Shown here piece after piece: positions 49,301-56,377 of a stretch of 58,939 nt of DNA. Each line of letters begins with the position of its first letter. Position 1 is the stretch's first letter. The notes under the pieces are model-generated. The model searched no databases. It worked only from the letters and a program-made list of their open reading frames with translations, and had not been told where the DNA came from. A program made the translations under genes and the position numbers. The DNA comes from JANLQX01 sp031368095 (lineage in GTDB: Bacteria > Actinomycetota > Acidimicrobiia > Acidimicrobiales > JANYDT01). Where the stretch lies: positions 1-58,939 of the forward strand of contig JANLQX010000514.1 of the NCBI GenBank assembly GCA_031368095.1. Reading direction: 5' to 3'.

Positions 49301-51262
49301 CACGATCCAACTGATCTTGGATATGCACGATCGTGGGGGGTCGTCACTAAGCTGAAACTGAATGCTGCTGGTAGTGATTTTCCTGCTGCTGGTGTTGTCT
49401 TTTCAACTATTTGGAAAATTGATAAAGAAAAAATTGGAGACCTTCGAGGAGCAAAAGACGTTCGAATTTTGCAAAACCTTGTCGTTCGTTCATATATAGG
49501 GGCAAACACACCTGTCCCATTCATTATACAACTACGGCTCTTGCGTGCTGACAAGTCTTCCGCATACACAATTCAATACGAAAACATGGCGACGAAAGCG
49601 CCTACGGAAGGATCAAGTTACGGCGCCTACGCCCAATTTTTGAATTTGCCTGGATCAAAAAACGGAACAGGGCTTGATAATAATTACGAAACTAACGACT
49701 CGGCAAGTAACGCTGCCGGTCTTTATACAGGTAAAGACCTATGGAAGCTTCCGGAGTGGCTTTTTGAGGGAGATGCGGCCGAATGGCAGGATGTAGAATA
49801 CCTAATGATCTCGGTCACAAACGCAGCGTCTATTGCTTTTGCCAGCATTAAAAACGCATCAACTGGCTATAGTCTCGGCGTTGGCGGGCCGCCCTTTAAG
49901 ACGTGGGCCCAAGTTTCAAAGCATATTCCGGGTTTATGGATAGAGTATATTCAAAAGATTGACGGTGGCCTGCGCCAACCCTTATACGCCCGCATCGACG
50001 GCGGCCGTATCGACGACGCTTCCGGAACCATCACGGGCACAGCAAACAAAATCATCGAGAAGGCCCGGCACGTAGTCGATCATGTTGTCAACTCCATGCT
50101 CGGCGTCAAACCCGTTTACCTGGGCACTGAGATGAAAAGCCGGGACGGGTGGTTGTGGAGATGGCAGACCAAGGACTCTAAACCCCTCCTTGAAACCCTG
50201 CAAACCTTTGCGAACAACATCCACGGGATCTGGACCCTGACCCCGGATGACAAGCTTTGCCTCCGGTCTCTGGATATCAACGATCCGTCCATCCCCTCTG
50301 TTTTCTCCTTCACGGACTCCAATATTATTATGGATTCCCTGGGAAAGCCTGAGTATCGCAGGAGAAACGAGATTTATCAGCGGTTCAGGCTTAAATACAA
50401 TATCGAACCATCAAAGGGTGGCAAGCCCACAGAGGAAATACTGATTGGCTGGGACTTGGCCACCAGCCTACCCGTCCTGAGCGGATACGCCAACGTAGTT
50501 GAAGACTCTGCCGGTGTCCTGAGTACCGCTGGGGACGGCGACGGCTTAGACAAGACCCTTTGCCGCCTGTCCACGCAGCTCTATGCTGCCGGGCTGGGAT
50601 TAAACGAATTCGGGGCCGGTGAAAACGCTGAAAAGATTTATGAGATGTTCTACCGTCCCACCAAACCTTCCAAACTGACCGGGGAACCTATTGAGCGGGA
50701 CCTACCAAACGTCAGCCCGACGAGCAGTCTCTACGGCGTAAACGTCAAACCCCCAAAGATGGCGATGCAAGACCTGGCGAAGATGGTTGTCAACTTCTTC
50801 TGCTACGACTCTTGGTACTTCCCGATTTCCTGTTCCATGAAAAACCTGATTTACAATCCTTCGATTAACGGGGTCAAGGACGAGGCTGGAACAGTAGACA
50901 GAAAGCTGAAACTGGGGGACGTGGTGACGTTAACCAGCGCCTTCCACACGGCGGGGCTGCCTGTCAGGTGCATTATCCTCGACATCGAGCCCCAGTTCTA
51001 CGATGGGATGGGCACGCTTCACCTGTTCGCACCAAGACCACCTGGTCAACTGGGAACTTTTGTGGATCCGGTTTGGGATGCGGGGGCACCGGGCCCAAGA
51101 AACCCGGCCGATTTCACATTCAAAAGCACCCTGTACGGACTCCTGAACGAGGACGGCACTTTTGCGGATGCGGGCGGCATAGGGTCACGGAATGAAGCAG
51201 TTATGAAGTTCCCGGACGGCACCTTCGCCGATCCAAAAGGCACGGGAAGCGGAAAGGCGTAA
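46349..51262 (+). CDS. Tail tip/central fibre protein (J-like)
   Basis: 1637 residues, GTG start abutting TAA. Size and position (after tape measure and distal tail, before fibre) fit the tip protein that contacts the host. Includes the module at about 212-304 shared with 44286, several beta domains, a late part HVVDHVVNSMLGVKPVYLGT and FANNIHGIWTLTPDDKLCLR typical of the baseplate hub of siphoviruses, and a C-terminus with two NEDGTFAD / FPDGTFADP repeats. Confidence 0.7.
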   Translation: MKFGETGDSIHALSFSVQEGYSTPAWPFDKTVKVLKAIDGTIIDSINFGARQHRTAEFNINYMTRADHYTLKTYFDANRGLKIRVELENTGERVFGEQYTGTVYYAYLLAADSMGETAFSPSHTMYGYSLKMDFAGTASNSVPNPADSSDYDILVTIDCVRVTAGCQVANLTALQAIRNKDGGSRGMALDTRKVYFYNIAAWTESGDNNNQLSRYENITGFQANWDANRRLYFSLGAPSGGASALSIFKDAARTQLIGHTISTAVFGQADGNLVDIIPDNNSGLGGKIAFDAHTAADTDIQIDYGFWDYQYTAPANDAAQGLKNGVFRLSAFADISGSSSGISATLGTAEDFKSGWIVEKSIKLPRYSVDARQGPAIEHPEGFAFALDNSSKRWKYPLDNNLAFYGAYCQLYVYDRLSGQLVLLRSGYNNKNGFDYTRFEFEIEPSVFLQNKSFPVTVIGKGNYPNAADTMRGKPVLATYGRWDKGLLQTVAFNMDPIRFPNKKKNLAVKSWNSGTLKMVIDLPPSEISIVLGSAYTSYPATIYQYLYVSIFYQQDQTDLKKLRKVLSVSSSSGNTELTLEKGFADAVDTTAIVVLYLSNVQILIDENASVGLREVDYLVKGNSGATPLELFAKDGEVVKPVIDTMFKVVADGKKNQLTVDTNAILLDTTGDLIAGQSTPLDIVSPENLHAITDKRHANGYDYFDFGFSPKGVDSNEVSEYAGEAVRGNWQGYRSEGRIRAIFSPTFTTLIWTTYLNASAYTLTRYLCTYRKGENNLYIEPQGRVLDTTFGTAGSGVKLENGSTASVSAGVVTIPGGSSFVAIDQSVNNTETRAYEYRLQPIETTTGPAFRVSSRGFNRPVPSGSAGLVSLDVKDFVLLAWPVPTTQAGFTVFQKQDPADFAQVAGMPVSSPTLGWYKTASLTPGQKYTFMVSINSLAIGSGGDSWFVPSGYASDHGIHQLLHAGDAYSTLPYQTMRDSPNCDLHDPTDLGYARSWGVVTKLKLNAAGSDFPAAGVVFSTIWKIDKEKIGDLRGAKDVRILQNLVVRSYIGANTPVPFIIQLRLLRADKSSAYTIQYENMATKAPTEGSSYGAYAQFLNLPGSKNGTGLDNNYETNDSASNAAGLYTGKDLWKLPEWLFEGDAAEWQDVEYLMISVTNAASIAFASIKNASTGYSLGVGGPPFKTWAQVSKHIPGLWIEYIQKIDGGLRQPLYARIDGGRIDDASGTITGTANKIIEKARHVVDHVVNSMLGVKPVYLGTEMKSRDGWLWRWQTKDSKPLLETLQTFANNIHGIWTLTPDDKLCLRSLDINDPSIPSVFSFTDSNIIMDSLGKPEYRRRNEIYQRFRLKYNIEPSKGGKPTEEILIGWDLATSLPVLSGYANVVEDSAGVLSTAGDGDGLDKTLCRLSTQLYAAGLGLNEFGAGENAEKIYEMFYRPTKPSKLTGEPIERDLPNVSPTSSLYGVNVKPPKMAMQDLAKMVVNFFCYDSWYFPISCSMKNLIYNPSINGVKDEAGTVDRKLKLGDVVTLTSAFHTAGLPVRCIILDIEPQFYDGMGTLHLFAPRPPGQLGTFVDPVWDAGAPGPRNPADFTFKSTLYGLLNEDGTFADAGGIGSRNEAVMKFPDGTFADPKGTGSGKA

Positions 51263-51265
51263 ACC

Positions 51266-52525
51266 ATGGCAAACATCATTGTTCTACTCAGAGAGGAATC
51301 CAGCCTTTCACTCCTTGAAAACGGCACTGCCAGCGTTGGCGGGTTGCAGGTTGGGGAGCTGGGGTATAATGAAGCCTCGCAGGAGTTCAGCTACAAGAAC
51401 CGAGTTTCATCGGCGTTCCGGCATATCACCACCAGGGAGAAAATGCTGCTCGGTGCGGCGGCGGCCACGTCCGGGGCCAAGGGTGTGGGTTACTTCCCTG
51501 CTTCCGGTCTGACATCGGTCACGGTGCAGGACGCCTTAGACGAGCTCCGCACCCAGGTTGCGGCTGCGGGCGATGGATCGGGGTACGTAATCAACGGCAC
51601 CAGTCAGCAGCCCACCAGTAATTTCAACATCTCGGGAGCGGGGGTAATAGGAACGACTCTAGGCGTCGGCGGGATTACAACCCTTGGGAATACGCTACAA
51701 AGAACCATAGCCGGCGAATTTTTAATTCAAAACACCTATGCCAGCGGCGGCACCATAAAACTGCAAACAACCAGCGGTGATATAACGCTTTCCCCCGCAA
51801 CCAATTTGCAGCTGACTCCAGGCGCCTCGTTTAAGGTCAGTGTAAATAACACCAATGACGCTACCTCCATCTCAACCGGAAGCCTAATCACTACTGGTGG
51901 TGTGGGTATTGCAAAAGCGCTATGGGTCGGCGGTCTGGTGAATATTGCTGGAAATATCGCAACATCTGGATCGACAATTAATGCTTCAGCATCCATTAAA
52001 ATTGGTACAACAGGATTGACAGGTGTTGTTCAGTATGGAATAAACGCCGATTTAACATTTAACAGTTCTGCTACGAGCAACTGTCTCGGAATTTTCACAA
52101 AAATAACTACAGCTCCATCAATAACGACTGCCCAAGCGGCAGGATTATACATAGAAAGCAATACAAAAGGGGCGGGAGCAACTTTAAACACGAACTACGG
52201 TATTTACATCGGAGACCAGTCAGGAGTCGGGACTACGAACTGGGCGATATATAGTGGTGGCGGAGACTCTTTTTTCTCAGGAAATTTATTTATTGGAACG
52301 GTAGCCTCTTTAAAAATGAATGTCGCCACCCCTGCCGGAGGGGCCATAGCTGCTAATTTTGGATCATCGGCGCATTGCGGTATAGCCTGGGGCTCCGGTG
52401 CTCCGACTGTATCAGCCCCAAAAGGATGCTTATATCTCCGTACGGACGGAAGCGCAACAAATAATAGGGCATACATAAACACTGACGGCGGTACGACATG
52501 GACCGCATTAACGACAGCGGCATGA
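51266..52525 (+). CDS. Tail fibre
   Basis: 419 residues. N-terminus GELGYNEASQEFSYKNRVSS is a common fibre-start motif, followed by VTVQDALDELRTQV (trimeric coiled-coil anchor), a long Gly/Thr/Ser-rich beta shaft, and the C-terminal GAPTVSAPKGCLYLRTDGSA ... TDGGTTWTALTT found at the end of many phage fibres. Likely trimeric receptor-binding shaft. Followed by an overlapping glycosyltransferase. Confidence 0.85.
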   Translation: MANIIVLLREESSLSLLENGTASVGGLQVGELGYNEASQEFSYKNRVSSAFRHITTREKMLLGAAAATSGAKGVGYFPASGLTSVTVQDALDELRTQVAAAGDGSGYVINGTSQQPTSNFNISGAGVIGTTLGVGGITTLGNTLQRTIAGEFLIQNTYASGGTIKLQTTSGDITLSPATNLQLTPGASFKVSVNNTNDATSISTGSLITTGGVGIAKALWVGGLVNIAGNIATSGSTINASASIKIGTTGLTGVVQYGINADLTFNSSATSNCLGIFTKITTAPSITTAQAAGLYIESNTKGAGATLNTNYGIYIGDQSGVGTTNWAIYSGGGDSFFSGNLFIGTVASLKMNVATPAGGAIAANFGSSAHCGIAWGSGAPTVSAPKGCLYLRTDGSATNNRAYINTDGGTTWTALTTAA

Positions 52526-53136
52526 TAAAAGTTTGCATCCCATATTATTCAGAATTTGAAACGGTGAAGCCGGGCCTTGAGTCTATGCGTGCGGCTGGCA
52601 TCCAGTTTAGAGATTTCGCAGCGCAGGGACCGTACATCGCCCAATCACGAAACGCATTAATCAACGGTGAGCTGTCCCAGGCCATCAGGCAGGAAGTAGG
52701 GACCGAGTACAGCCACTACCTTTTTATTGATTCAGACATCGGCTTCACGGCTGGTCATGTCGAGGCGTTGCTTGCAATGACCGCCGATGTTGCTTGCTGT
52801 CCCTACCTACGGCATGTATCCAAAACGGAATACCACACGTGGCTATTTTCTGAGCCTGGTTTAATTTCTCACAGATTCACTGCGGCGACTAAAGGCATCC
52901 AGAAAGTGGACGGCTGCGGCGGTGGGTTTATGCTTGTCAAAACCCCTGTGTTTAACCGCATTCCATACCCATGGTTTAGATATGGCCTTTTAGAAAAAGA
53001 TGGATGCGCGGAAATAATAGGGGAGGACATTTGTTTTTCGATGGCTGTCAATGCAGCAAACATCAATATATTCTGCAACTTTGATTTTCCGGTGTTCCAC
53101 AAACCAAGACTCGTAGACTACAAAACAGAAGGATAG
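52522..53136 (+). CDS. GT-A-type glycosyltransferase-like protein
   Basis: 204 residues from ATG 52522, coupled to the fibre stop (ATGA); ATG 52498 is possible. VCIPYYSEFETVKPGLESM is the first beta strand of a GT-A fold, YLFIDSDIGFTAGHVEALL contains the DxD metal motif, and VDGCGGGFMLVKTPVFNRIP with GEDICFSMAV is the acceptor end seen in phage glycosyltransferases. It might glycosylate a virion or host surface molecule. No membrane segment, so it acts in the cytoplasm. Confidence 0.75.
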   Translation: MIKVCIPYYSEFETVKPGLESMRAAGIQFRDFAAQGPYIAQSRNALINGELSQAIRQEVGTEYSHYLFIDSDIGFTAGHVEALLAMTADVACCPYLRHVSKTEYHTWLFSEPGLISHRFTAATKGIQKVDGCGGGFMLVKTPVFNRIPYPWFRYGLLEKDGCAEIIGEDICFSMAVNAANINIFCNFDFPVFHKPRLVDYKTEG

Positions 53137-53139
53137 ATC

Positions 53140-53322
53140 ATGAATTCAATTTCTGACATTAAAGCGGCATTTTACGACTCTCAGAGAAAAGCATCAAACC
53201 TGTTCGAGGTGATGGTAGAAGAGGTTATCTCACTGAATGAGAAGTTAAAGAAAATCGCTGAACAGCCAAAAGCCTTTGCTGGTGAGGTGGACGGGGCGGA
53301 GTCTATTTCCGATCCTGAGTAG
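53140..53322 (+). CDS. Small hypothetical protein
   Basis: 60 residues. Helical N-terminal two thirds (FEVMVEEVISLNEKLKKIAE) and an acidic tail. Three bases after the glycosyltransferase. Not recognised. Confidence 0.45.
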   Translation: MNSISDIKAAFYDSQRKASNLFEVMVEEVISLNEKLKKIAEQPKAFAGEVDGAESISDPE

Positions 53323-53371
53323 AATCTGGAAGGCGTTTTCAAAACCATTAAACAGTGGAAGTAGGGGATAG

Positions 53372-53770
53372 ATGACTCCGGAAGTGGACTCGTTTGTAAG
53401 GTTCTTGGTTGTTTGCGGAACTCTACTAGGCAGCGTGCTTGGATCTTGCAAGATAATCGCTGCGGCAAAAGAGAAGCCTGCTGACCGTGCGCCTTCGCCT
53501 CCCGCGCCATCGCATCCGGACAGGCATCCAGAATATTTGGAAAAGTTCAAGCATGGAGAGAGCCGCATGGATGCAACAGATAAAAGGATGGACACGCAAG
53601 ACGAGAGGATCGCCGTTATGCACAGAGAGCACGTAAACCTTCGTATTGAGTTTGCAGAGCTAAAGCCACACTTTCTGGTGCTTAAAGATTCCTTTGTCAG
53701 TCTCAAGGGCGGCATGGGCTCTATTGAAGATACTCTGGAAGATATTCTGAGACGGCTTCCCGATAAATAA
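53372..53770 (+). CDS. Membrane-anchored coiled-coil protein (spanin/holin-region candidate)
   Basis: 132 residues. One N-terminal membrane segment (VRFLVVCGTLLGSVLGSCKI), a Pro-rich linker (PSPPAPSHPDRHP), then a coiled coil with RMDATDKRMDTQDERIAVMH and a final helical part. The shape fits an inner-membrane spanin or a similar late membrane protein. It ends the late operon before a strong terminator. Confidence 0.55.
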   Translation: MTPEVDSFVRFLVVCGTLLGSVLGSCKIIAAAKEKPADRAPSPPAPSHPDRHPEYLEKFKHGESRMDATDKRMDTQDERIAVMHREHVNLRIEFAELKPHFLVLKDSFVSLKGGMGSIEDTLEDILRRLPDK

Positions 53771-53826
53771 CAAGGGCTGCACTGCTTACGGAATTCGTCC
53801 TTCCTTTTGGCGGTGTACCTTTGGAG

Positions 53827-53862
53827 ATGGCCCGGTGAAGCAATTCGCCGGGCCATTTTTTT
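53827..53862 (+). terminator. Strong rho-independent terminator of the late operon
   Basis: ATGGCCCGG (53827-53835) and CCGGGCCAT (53848-53856) form a 9-bp stem with a 12-base loop, followed by a run of seven T (53856-53862). Confidence 0.92.
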
Positions 53863-53882
53863 ACCTAAAATGCCTTAATTTT

Positions 53883-53920
53883 TACCCCTATTTAAACCGC
53901 TTTAAATAGGGGTATTTTTT
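53883..53920 (+). terminator. Second terminator-like hairpin, 14-bp perfect
   Basis: TACCCCTATTTAAA (53883-53896) pairs with TTTAAATAGGGGTA (53901-53914) around CCGC, followed by TTTTTT (53915-53920). A second barrier to late transcripts running into the early region. Confidence 0.85.
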
Positions 53921-53976
53921 GGGGTACTTTTAAGCATGCTCCGATCAAAAGTGCCTAGAAGCGCCTCAAAACCGGG

Positions 53977-54012
53977 TAAAATGGCTTAAATAACGCTATT
54001 TAAGCCATTTTA
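53977..54012. repeat. 16-bp perfect palindrome upstream of the clamp gene
   Basis: TAAAATGGCTTAAATA (53977-53992) and TATTTAAGCCATTTTA (53997-54012) with loop ACGC. It lacks a T-tract on the plus strand beyond the arm. It stands 20 bases before the TAAAGGTG-type promoter. Either a third terminator or a protein-binding element; together 53771-54111 has no gene, only these three structures and the promoter. Confidence 0.6.
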
Positions 54013-54031
54013 ACGGGAAAAAGATTATTAA

Positions 54032-54067
54032 TAAAGGTGTTGACAAATACCCACCTTTAACTATATT
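54032..54067 (+). promoter_or_regulatory. Early promoter with 8-bp TAAAGGTG palindrome
   Basis: TTGACA (54040-54045), 16-bp spacer, TATATT (54062-54067). TAAAGGTG (54032-54039) and CACCTTTA (54052-54059) are an exact 8-bp inverted repeat across 12 bases, straddling the -35. The best copy of the element found at 305 and 57370. Confidence 0.82.
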
Positions 54068-54076
54068 CTTAAACAT

Positions 54077-54092
54077 CGGGCAATGAAGCCCG
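54077..54092 (+). promoter_or_regulatory. Leader hairpin shared with the radC-like gene
   Basis: CGGGC / GCCCG with loop AATGAA, followed by an unpaired GCAAACGCAAGGCGAA segment up to the ATG. The same leader stands at 57415-57450 (CGGGT / GCCCG, loop AATAAA), where the last base pair is kept as T-G. A third, GCCGGG/CCCGGC, lies at 54818-54835. Confidence 0.55.
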
Positions 54093-54111
54093 GCAAACGC
54101 AAGGCGAACAA

Positions 54112-54783
54112 ATGAAAATCGTAAGAATCACAGGATCCGAATACATGACCATCAAAACCCTCTTTCACGCAGCAGATGATATTTCAAGCGGGAGACCGGT
54201 TCTTGCCGCCGTATATTACGACCCAACTATAAAATCATTGGTTGCATGCGACGGGCAGATTCTCAGGGTTCAACCCATTGCAACGGTTTTTGATACCCCG
54301 ATCTTCTTCGATCGGGAGCAATTCAAACTAAGCAAGTCCAGCCTGAAGGCAAAGTATGAAAAGGAGTGGGAAACCGTTTTGATTGACGTGCAGACGGAAT
54401 ACAACGATCGGATTTATCCCGATTATAAGCGGATCGTACCAGTGCCCAAAAGCACGGAGGATTTAAAACCTAAAGCGTGGATCGGCGTTGATTTTTACCT
54501 ATTCAATTCCTTTCTTGCGTCTTATACGGAGGATCCAGGATCGTTGGTGGTCGGGTTCAATGAGGGCCTGAAAGGCTTTACGGTTTACAATAAGGAAAAC
54601 GTTTTCCAAGGCATGATAATGCCGTGCAAGTCCGATAAATTCGCGCCATTGGCACCATTCAAAACGGAACCGGTAAAGACAGAAGCCGAAAAAGAAAAGC
54701 CCGCAAAAAAAGCGGTGGTTACTCCAATTGAAACCACAAAGCGCCCAAGAAAATCCAGGGCAAAGGCGGCGGCGGCCAAATAA
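54112..54783 (+). CDS. DNA polymerase sliding-clamp-like protein
   Basis: 223 residues. Features reminiscent of beta clamps: SLVACDGQILRVQPI (cf. ATDGHRL), IYPDYKRIVPVP (cf. FPDYERVIP) and NVFQGMIMPCK in place of the terminal alIMPMR. A Lys/Pro/Ala-rich tail of about 45 residues (KTEAEKEKPAKKAVVTPIET ... RPRKSRAKAAAAK) could bind DNA. It is shorter than bacterial DnaN (about 370), so it may have two domains. Expected to tether the replicative polymerase or recruit host enzymes. Match by eye, moderate. Confidence 0.5.
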   Translation: MKIVRITGSEYMTIKTLFHAADDISSGRPVLAAVYYDPTIKSLVACDGQILRVQPIATVFDTPIFFDREQFKLSKSSLKAKYEKEWETVLIDVQTEYNDRIYPDYKRIVPVPKSTEDLKPKAWIGVDFYLFNSFLASYTEDPGSLVVGFNEGLKGFTVYNKENVFQGMIMPCKSDKFAPLAPFKTEPVKTEAEKEKPAKKAVVTPIETTKRPRKSRAKAAAAK

Positions 54784-54817
54784 CAGAATCGGGCTTGGGG
54801 GTGTTAGGCCAAGCGCG

Positions 54818-54835
54818 GCCGGGTGAAAGCCCGGC
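54818..54835 (+). promoter_or_regulatory. Intergenic hairpin before the SpoVG-like gene
   Basis: GCCGGG (54818-54823) and CCCGGC (54830-54835) enclose TGAAAG. It is related in core (CGGG..GCCCGGC) to the leader hairpins at 54077 and 57415, so possibly a shared RNA control element. Confidence 0.45.
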
Positions 54836-54869
54836 GTCACCAAAAAAAAGGAACAGAAAGGGAACGAAA

Positions 54870-55211
54870 ATGGAAACTGAATGGAGCGAATTTGACAGGC
54901 AAGAAATTAACGCGCAGCAAAGGCAGATCGATGAGGATCGCGAATCTGAAACGGAATTCGAATCCTGCGACATTGAGGAAATTCAAATCATTGAGCGCCC
55001 GGGTTTTGACGGCAAAACTTTGGCTACTGCCGATGTCATTTTTAAGAGCGGCATAGCTTTGAACGGCCTTAGAATACTAAAGGGGAGGTACGGACTCTTT
55101 GTGGCTTTCCCAAGCCTAGGTGGATCGATTGACGTTCTAAAAATGAGAATCAGAATGAGAATCCAGGCCGCAGTATTGCGATCGTACAAACATAAAGGAG
55201 TGATGGCATGA
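54870..55211 (+). CDS. SpoVG-like protein
   Basis: 113 residues from ATG 54870; an in-frame GTG at 54795 lies in the hairpin region and is not favoured. The core LATADVIFKSGIALNGLRIL, KGRYGLFVAFPS matches the SpoVG family (small RNA- and DNA-binding proteins; core VASVTFDDEFVVHDIKVI...GLFVAMPS). Acidic N-terminus and basic C-terminus. In phage early operons such proteins may control transcripts. ATGA coupling to 55208. Confidence 0.72.
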   Translation: METEWSEFDRQEINAQQRQIDEDRESETEFESCDIEEIQIIERPGFDGKTLATADVIFKSGIALNGLRILKGRYGLFVAFPSLGGSIDVLKMRIRMRIQAAVLRSYKHKGVMA

Positions 55212-55444
55212 TCAAGCCTAGTTCGAATAAGTTGGAGATGTATACCGAGAGCCATGGCAGGCAGAAGCGCCTTAAAGCGGCCGATGAACTGCTCAACCAG
55301 GCTCGAAAACTGATATTCGAGGCCCAGTTTACTTTGCACAAAAAGCCAGGGTTTGAAGATGAAGCGAGAGTGGCTTGCGGAGCGATCTACGCTCTTATCT
55401 CAGACGTTCGAGAGAATATTGGATTGAGTGGGACGCATGGATAA
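55208..55444 (+). CDS. Small helical protein
   Basis: 78 residues, coupled by ATGA. Helical: RLKAADELLNQARKLIFEAQ and DEARVACGAIYALISDVREN. Not recognised. Confidence 0.5.
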   Translation: MIKPSSNKLEMYTESHGRQKRLKAADELLNQARKLIFEAQFTLHKKPGFEDEARVACGAIYALISDVRENIGLSGTHG

Positions 55445-55646
55445 GATCAGCCAGCAGGCTTTTAGTATCACCTACGCTCAAGGAACGGCTATCAGGTCAG
55501 CCGTGGTGTACGCGACAGACGAAAAAAACGCGAAGGCAGCCTTTTTAAAATGCTCTCACGCTTCAAAATCTGTTTTGCGGGTGAACAGCCTGGCTGATAG
55601 CCAGAAACAAAAGCGTGAGTCTAGTTCGTTTCGTATTATTCCATAA
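55437..55646 (+). CDS. Small hypothetical protein
   Basis: 69 residues from ATG 55437, overlapping the previous gene by eight bases. Fold looks beta-alpha (FSITYAQGTAIRSAVVYATD), resembling small single-strand or RNA-binding proteins only loosely. Its stop lies within the TATTCCA/TAAAGGTG element at 55637. Confidence 0.5.
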   Translation: MDKISQQAFSITYAQGTAIRSAVVYATDEKNAKAAFLKCSHASKSVLRVNSLADSQKQKRESSSFRIIP

Positions 55647-55651
55647 AGGTG
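55637..55651 (+). promoter_or_regulatory. Composite TATTCCA + TAAAGGTG element
   Basis: TATTCCA (55637-55643) abuts TAAAGGTG (55644-55651), followed by a TATTAAACA stretch. The same order occurs at 28224-28238. It precedes the short-frame pair at 55693. Confidence 0.45.
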
Positions 55652-55692
55652 TCGTCTATTAAACATTTTAACATTAACTTAAGGGTAAGAAT

Positions 55693-55752
55693 ATGAAAAC
55701 CAATTTAATCACGGGAACAGGCTTTTCGGAAGCCGGAAGGAGCGCTAAATGA
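55693..55752 (+). CDS. 19-residue leader peptide candidate
   Basis: ATG 55693 (SD AAGGGTAAG) to TGA 55750-55752, overlapping the next ATG at 55749 (ATGA). Product MKTNLITGTGFSEAGRSAK. Too short to be sure; it may serve to load ribosomes for the coiled-coil gene. Confidence 0.3.
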   Translation: MKTNLITGTGFSEAGRSAK

Positions 55753-55928
55753 AAATCCTATTGCTACGAATACTCCACCTGGAGCGCACCATTCTAAAGC
55801 TAAAAGCCGAGATAAAGCGGAAAGACCAGGAAATTCTAGGCCTTATGGATGATCGGGCGGACGCATGTAAGCGGTATGCCAGTCTTCTACACGAATGCGA
55901 ATTGGAGGACAGCAAGTGGAAGGATTGA
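55749..55928 (+). CDS. 59-residue coiled-coil protein
   Basis: ATG 55749 (SD GGAAGGAG) to TGA 55926-55928. Leu-zipper-like start (MKILLLRILHLERTILKLKA, EIKRKDQEI) then an acidic end with Cys residues. Overlaps the next gene by 13 bases. Function unknown. Confidence 0.55.
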   Translation: MKILLLRILHLERTILKLKAEIKRKDQEILGLMDDRADACKRYASLLHECELEDSKWKD

Positions 55929-56326
55929 CCGAAAGGCAAACGGAAGAGCCGGTCCCACAGCCGCTTCTGGAAAGACTTAGAAACCTGTTGGCTATCCTTG
56001 AAGGTTCTGAGCTGGACAAAGACGCAGAGAAGGCTCTTTTGAGAGCGCGCATTGCCATTCTGGAGGCGGATGGAACAGCACTGATACGCCGTCTGGTAAA
56101 CAAATCAGGAAAGGACTCTGGTGCCGTGCTTGTCTTGACTAGGTTTGGGCTTTCTTGGAGGCTCCCAGATGGGTCGTGGTTGCCAGATAAGGTGTCACGG
56201 ATTCGAAGGCACGGCTTGAAGCCTGTCTTGCTCAGGACACCGGTATGGGCAAAGCTAACTCGCGGGGAGGTAGAAATCTACCCAGTTTCAGTTAACTATT
56301 TAAGCCCTTTCATCCAAGCGGCATAG
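55916..56326 (+). CDS. Hypothetical protein
   Basis: 136 residues from GTG 55916, with GGAGG seven bases upstream. N-terminal helices (PLLERLRNLLAILEGSELDK, DAEKALLRARIAILEAD) and a beta-rich end (LTRFGLSWRLPDGSWLPDKV). Not recognised. Followed by the 56342 promoter. Confidence 0.5.
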   Translation: MEGLTERQTEEPVPQPLLERLRNLLAILEGSELDKDAEKALLRARIAILEADGTALIRRLVNKSGKDSGAVLVLTRFGLSWRLPDGSWLPDKVSRIRRHGLKPVLLRTPVWAKLTRGEVEIYPVSVNYLSPFIQAA

Positions 56327-56341
56327 GATTATTAAAAGGTA

Positions 56342-56370
56342 TTGACAATTAACGCCCTTATCAATAAATT
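56342..56370 (+). promoter_or_regulatory. Promoter placing the repressor-like ATG at the transcript start
   Basis: TTGACA (56342-56347), 17 bp, TAAATT (56365-56370). The ATG of the HTH gene at 56378 is seven bases after the -10 and has no SD, so the mRNA would be leaderless, as for lambda cI from PRM. A TAAAGG-like TTAAAAGGT precedes the -35. Confidence 0.6.
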
Positions 56371-56377
56371 GAAAACC

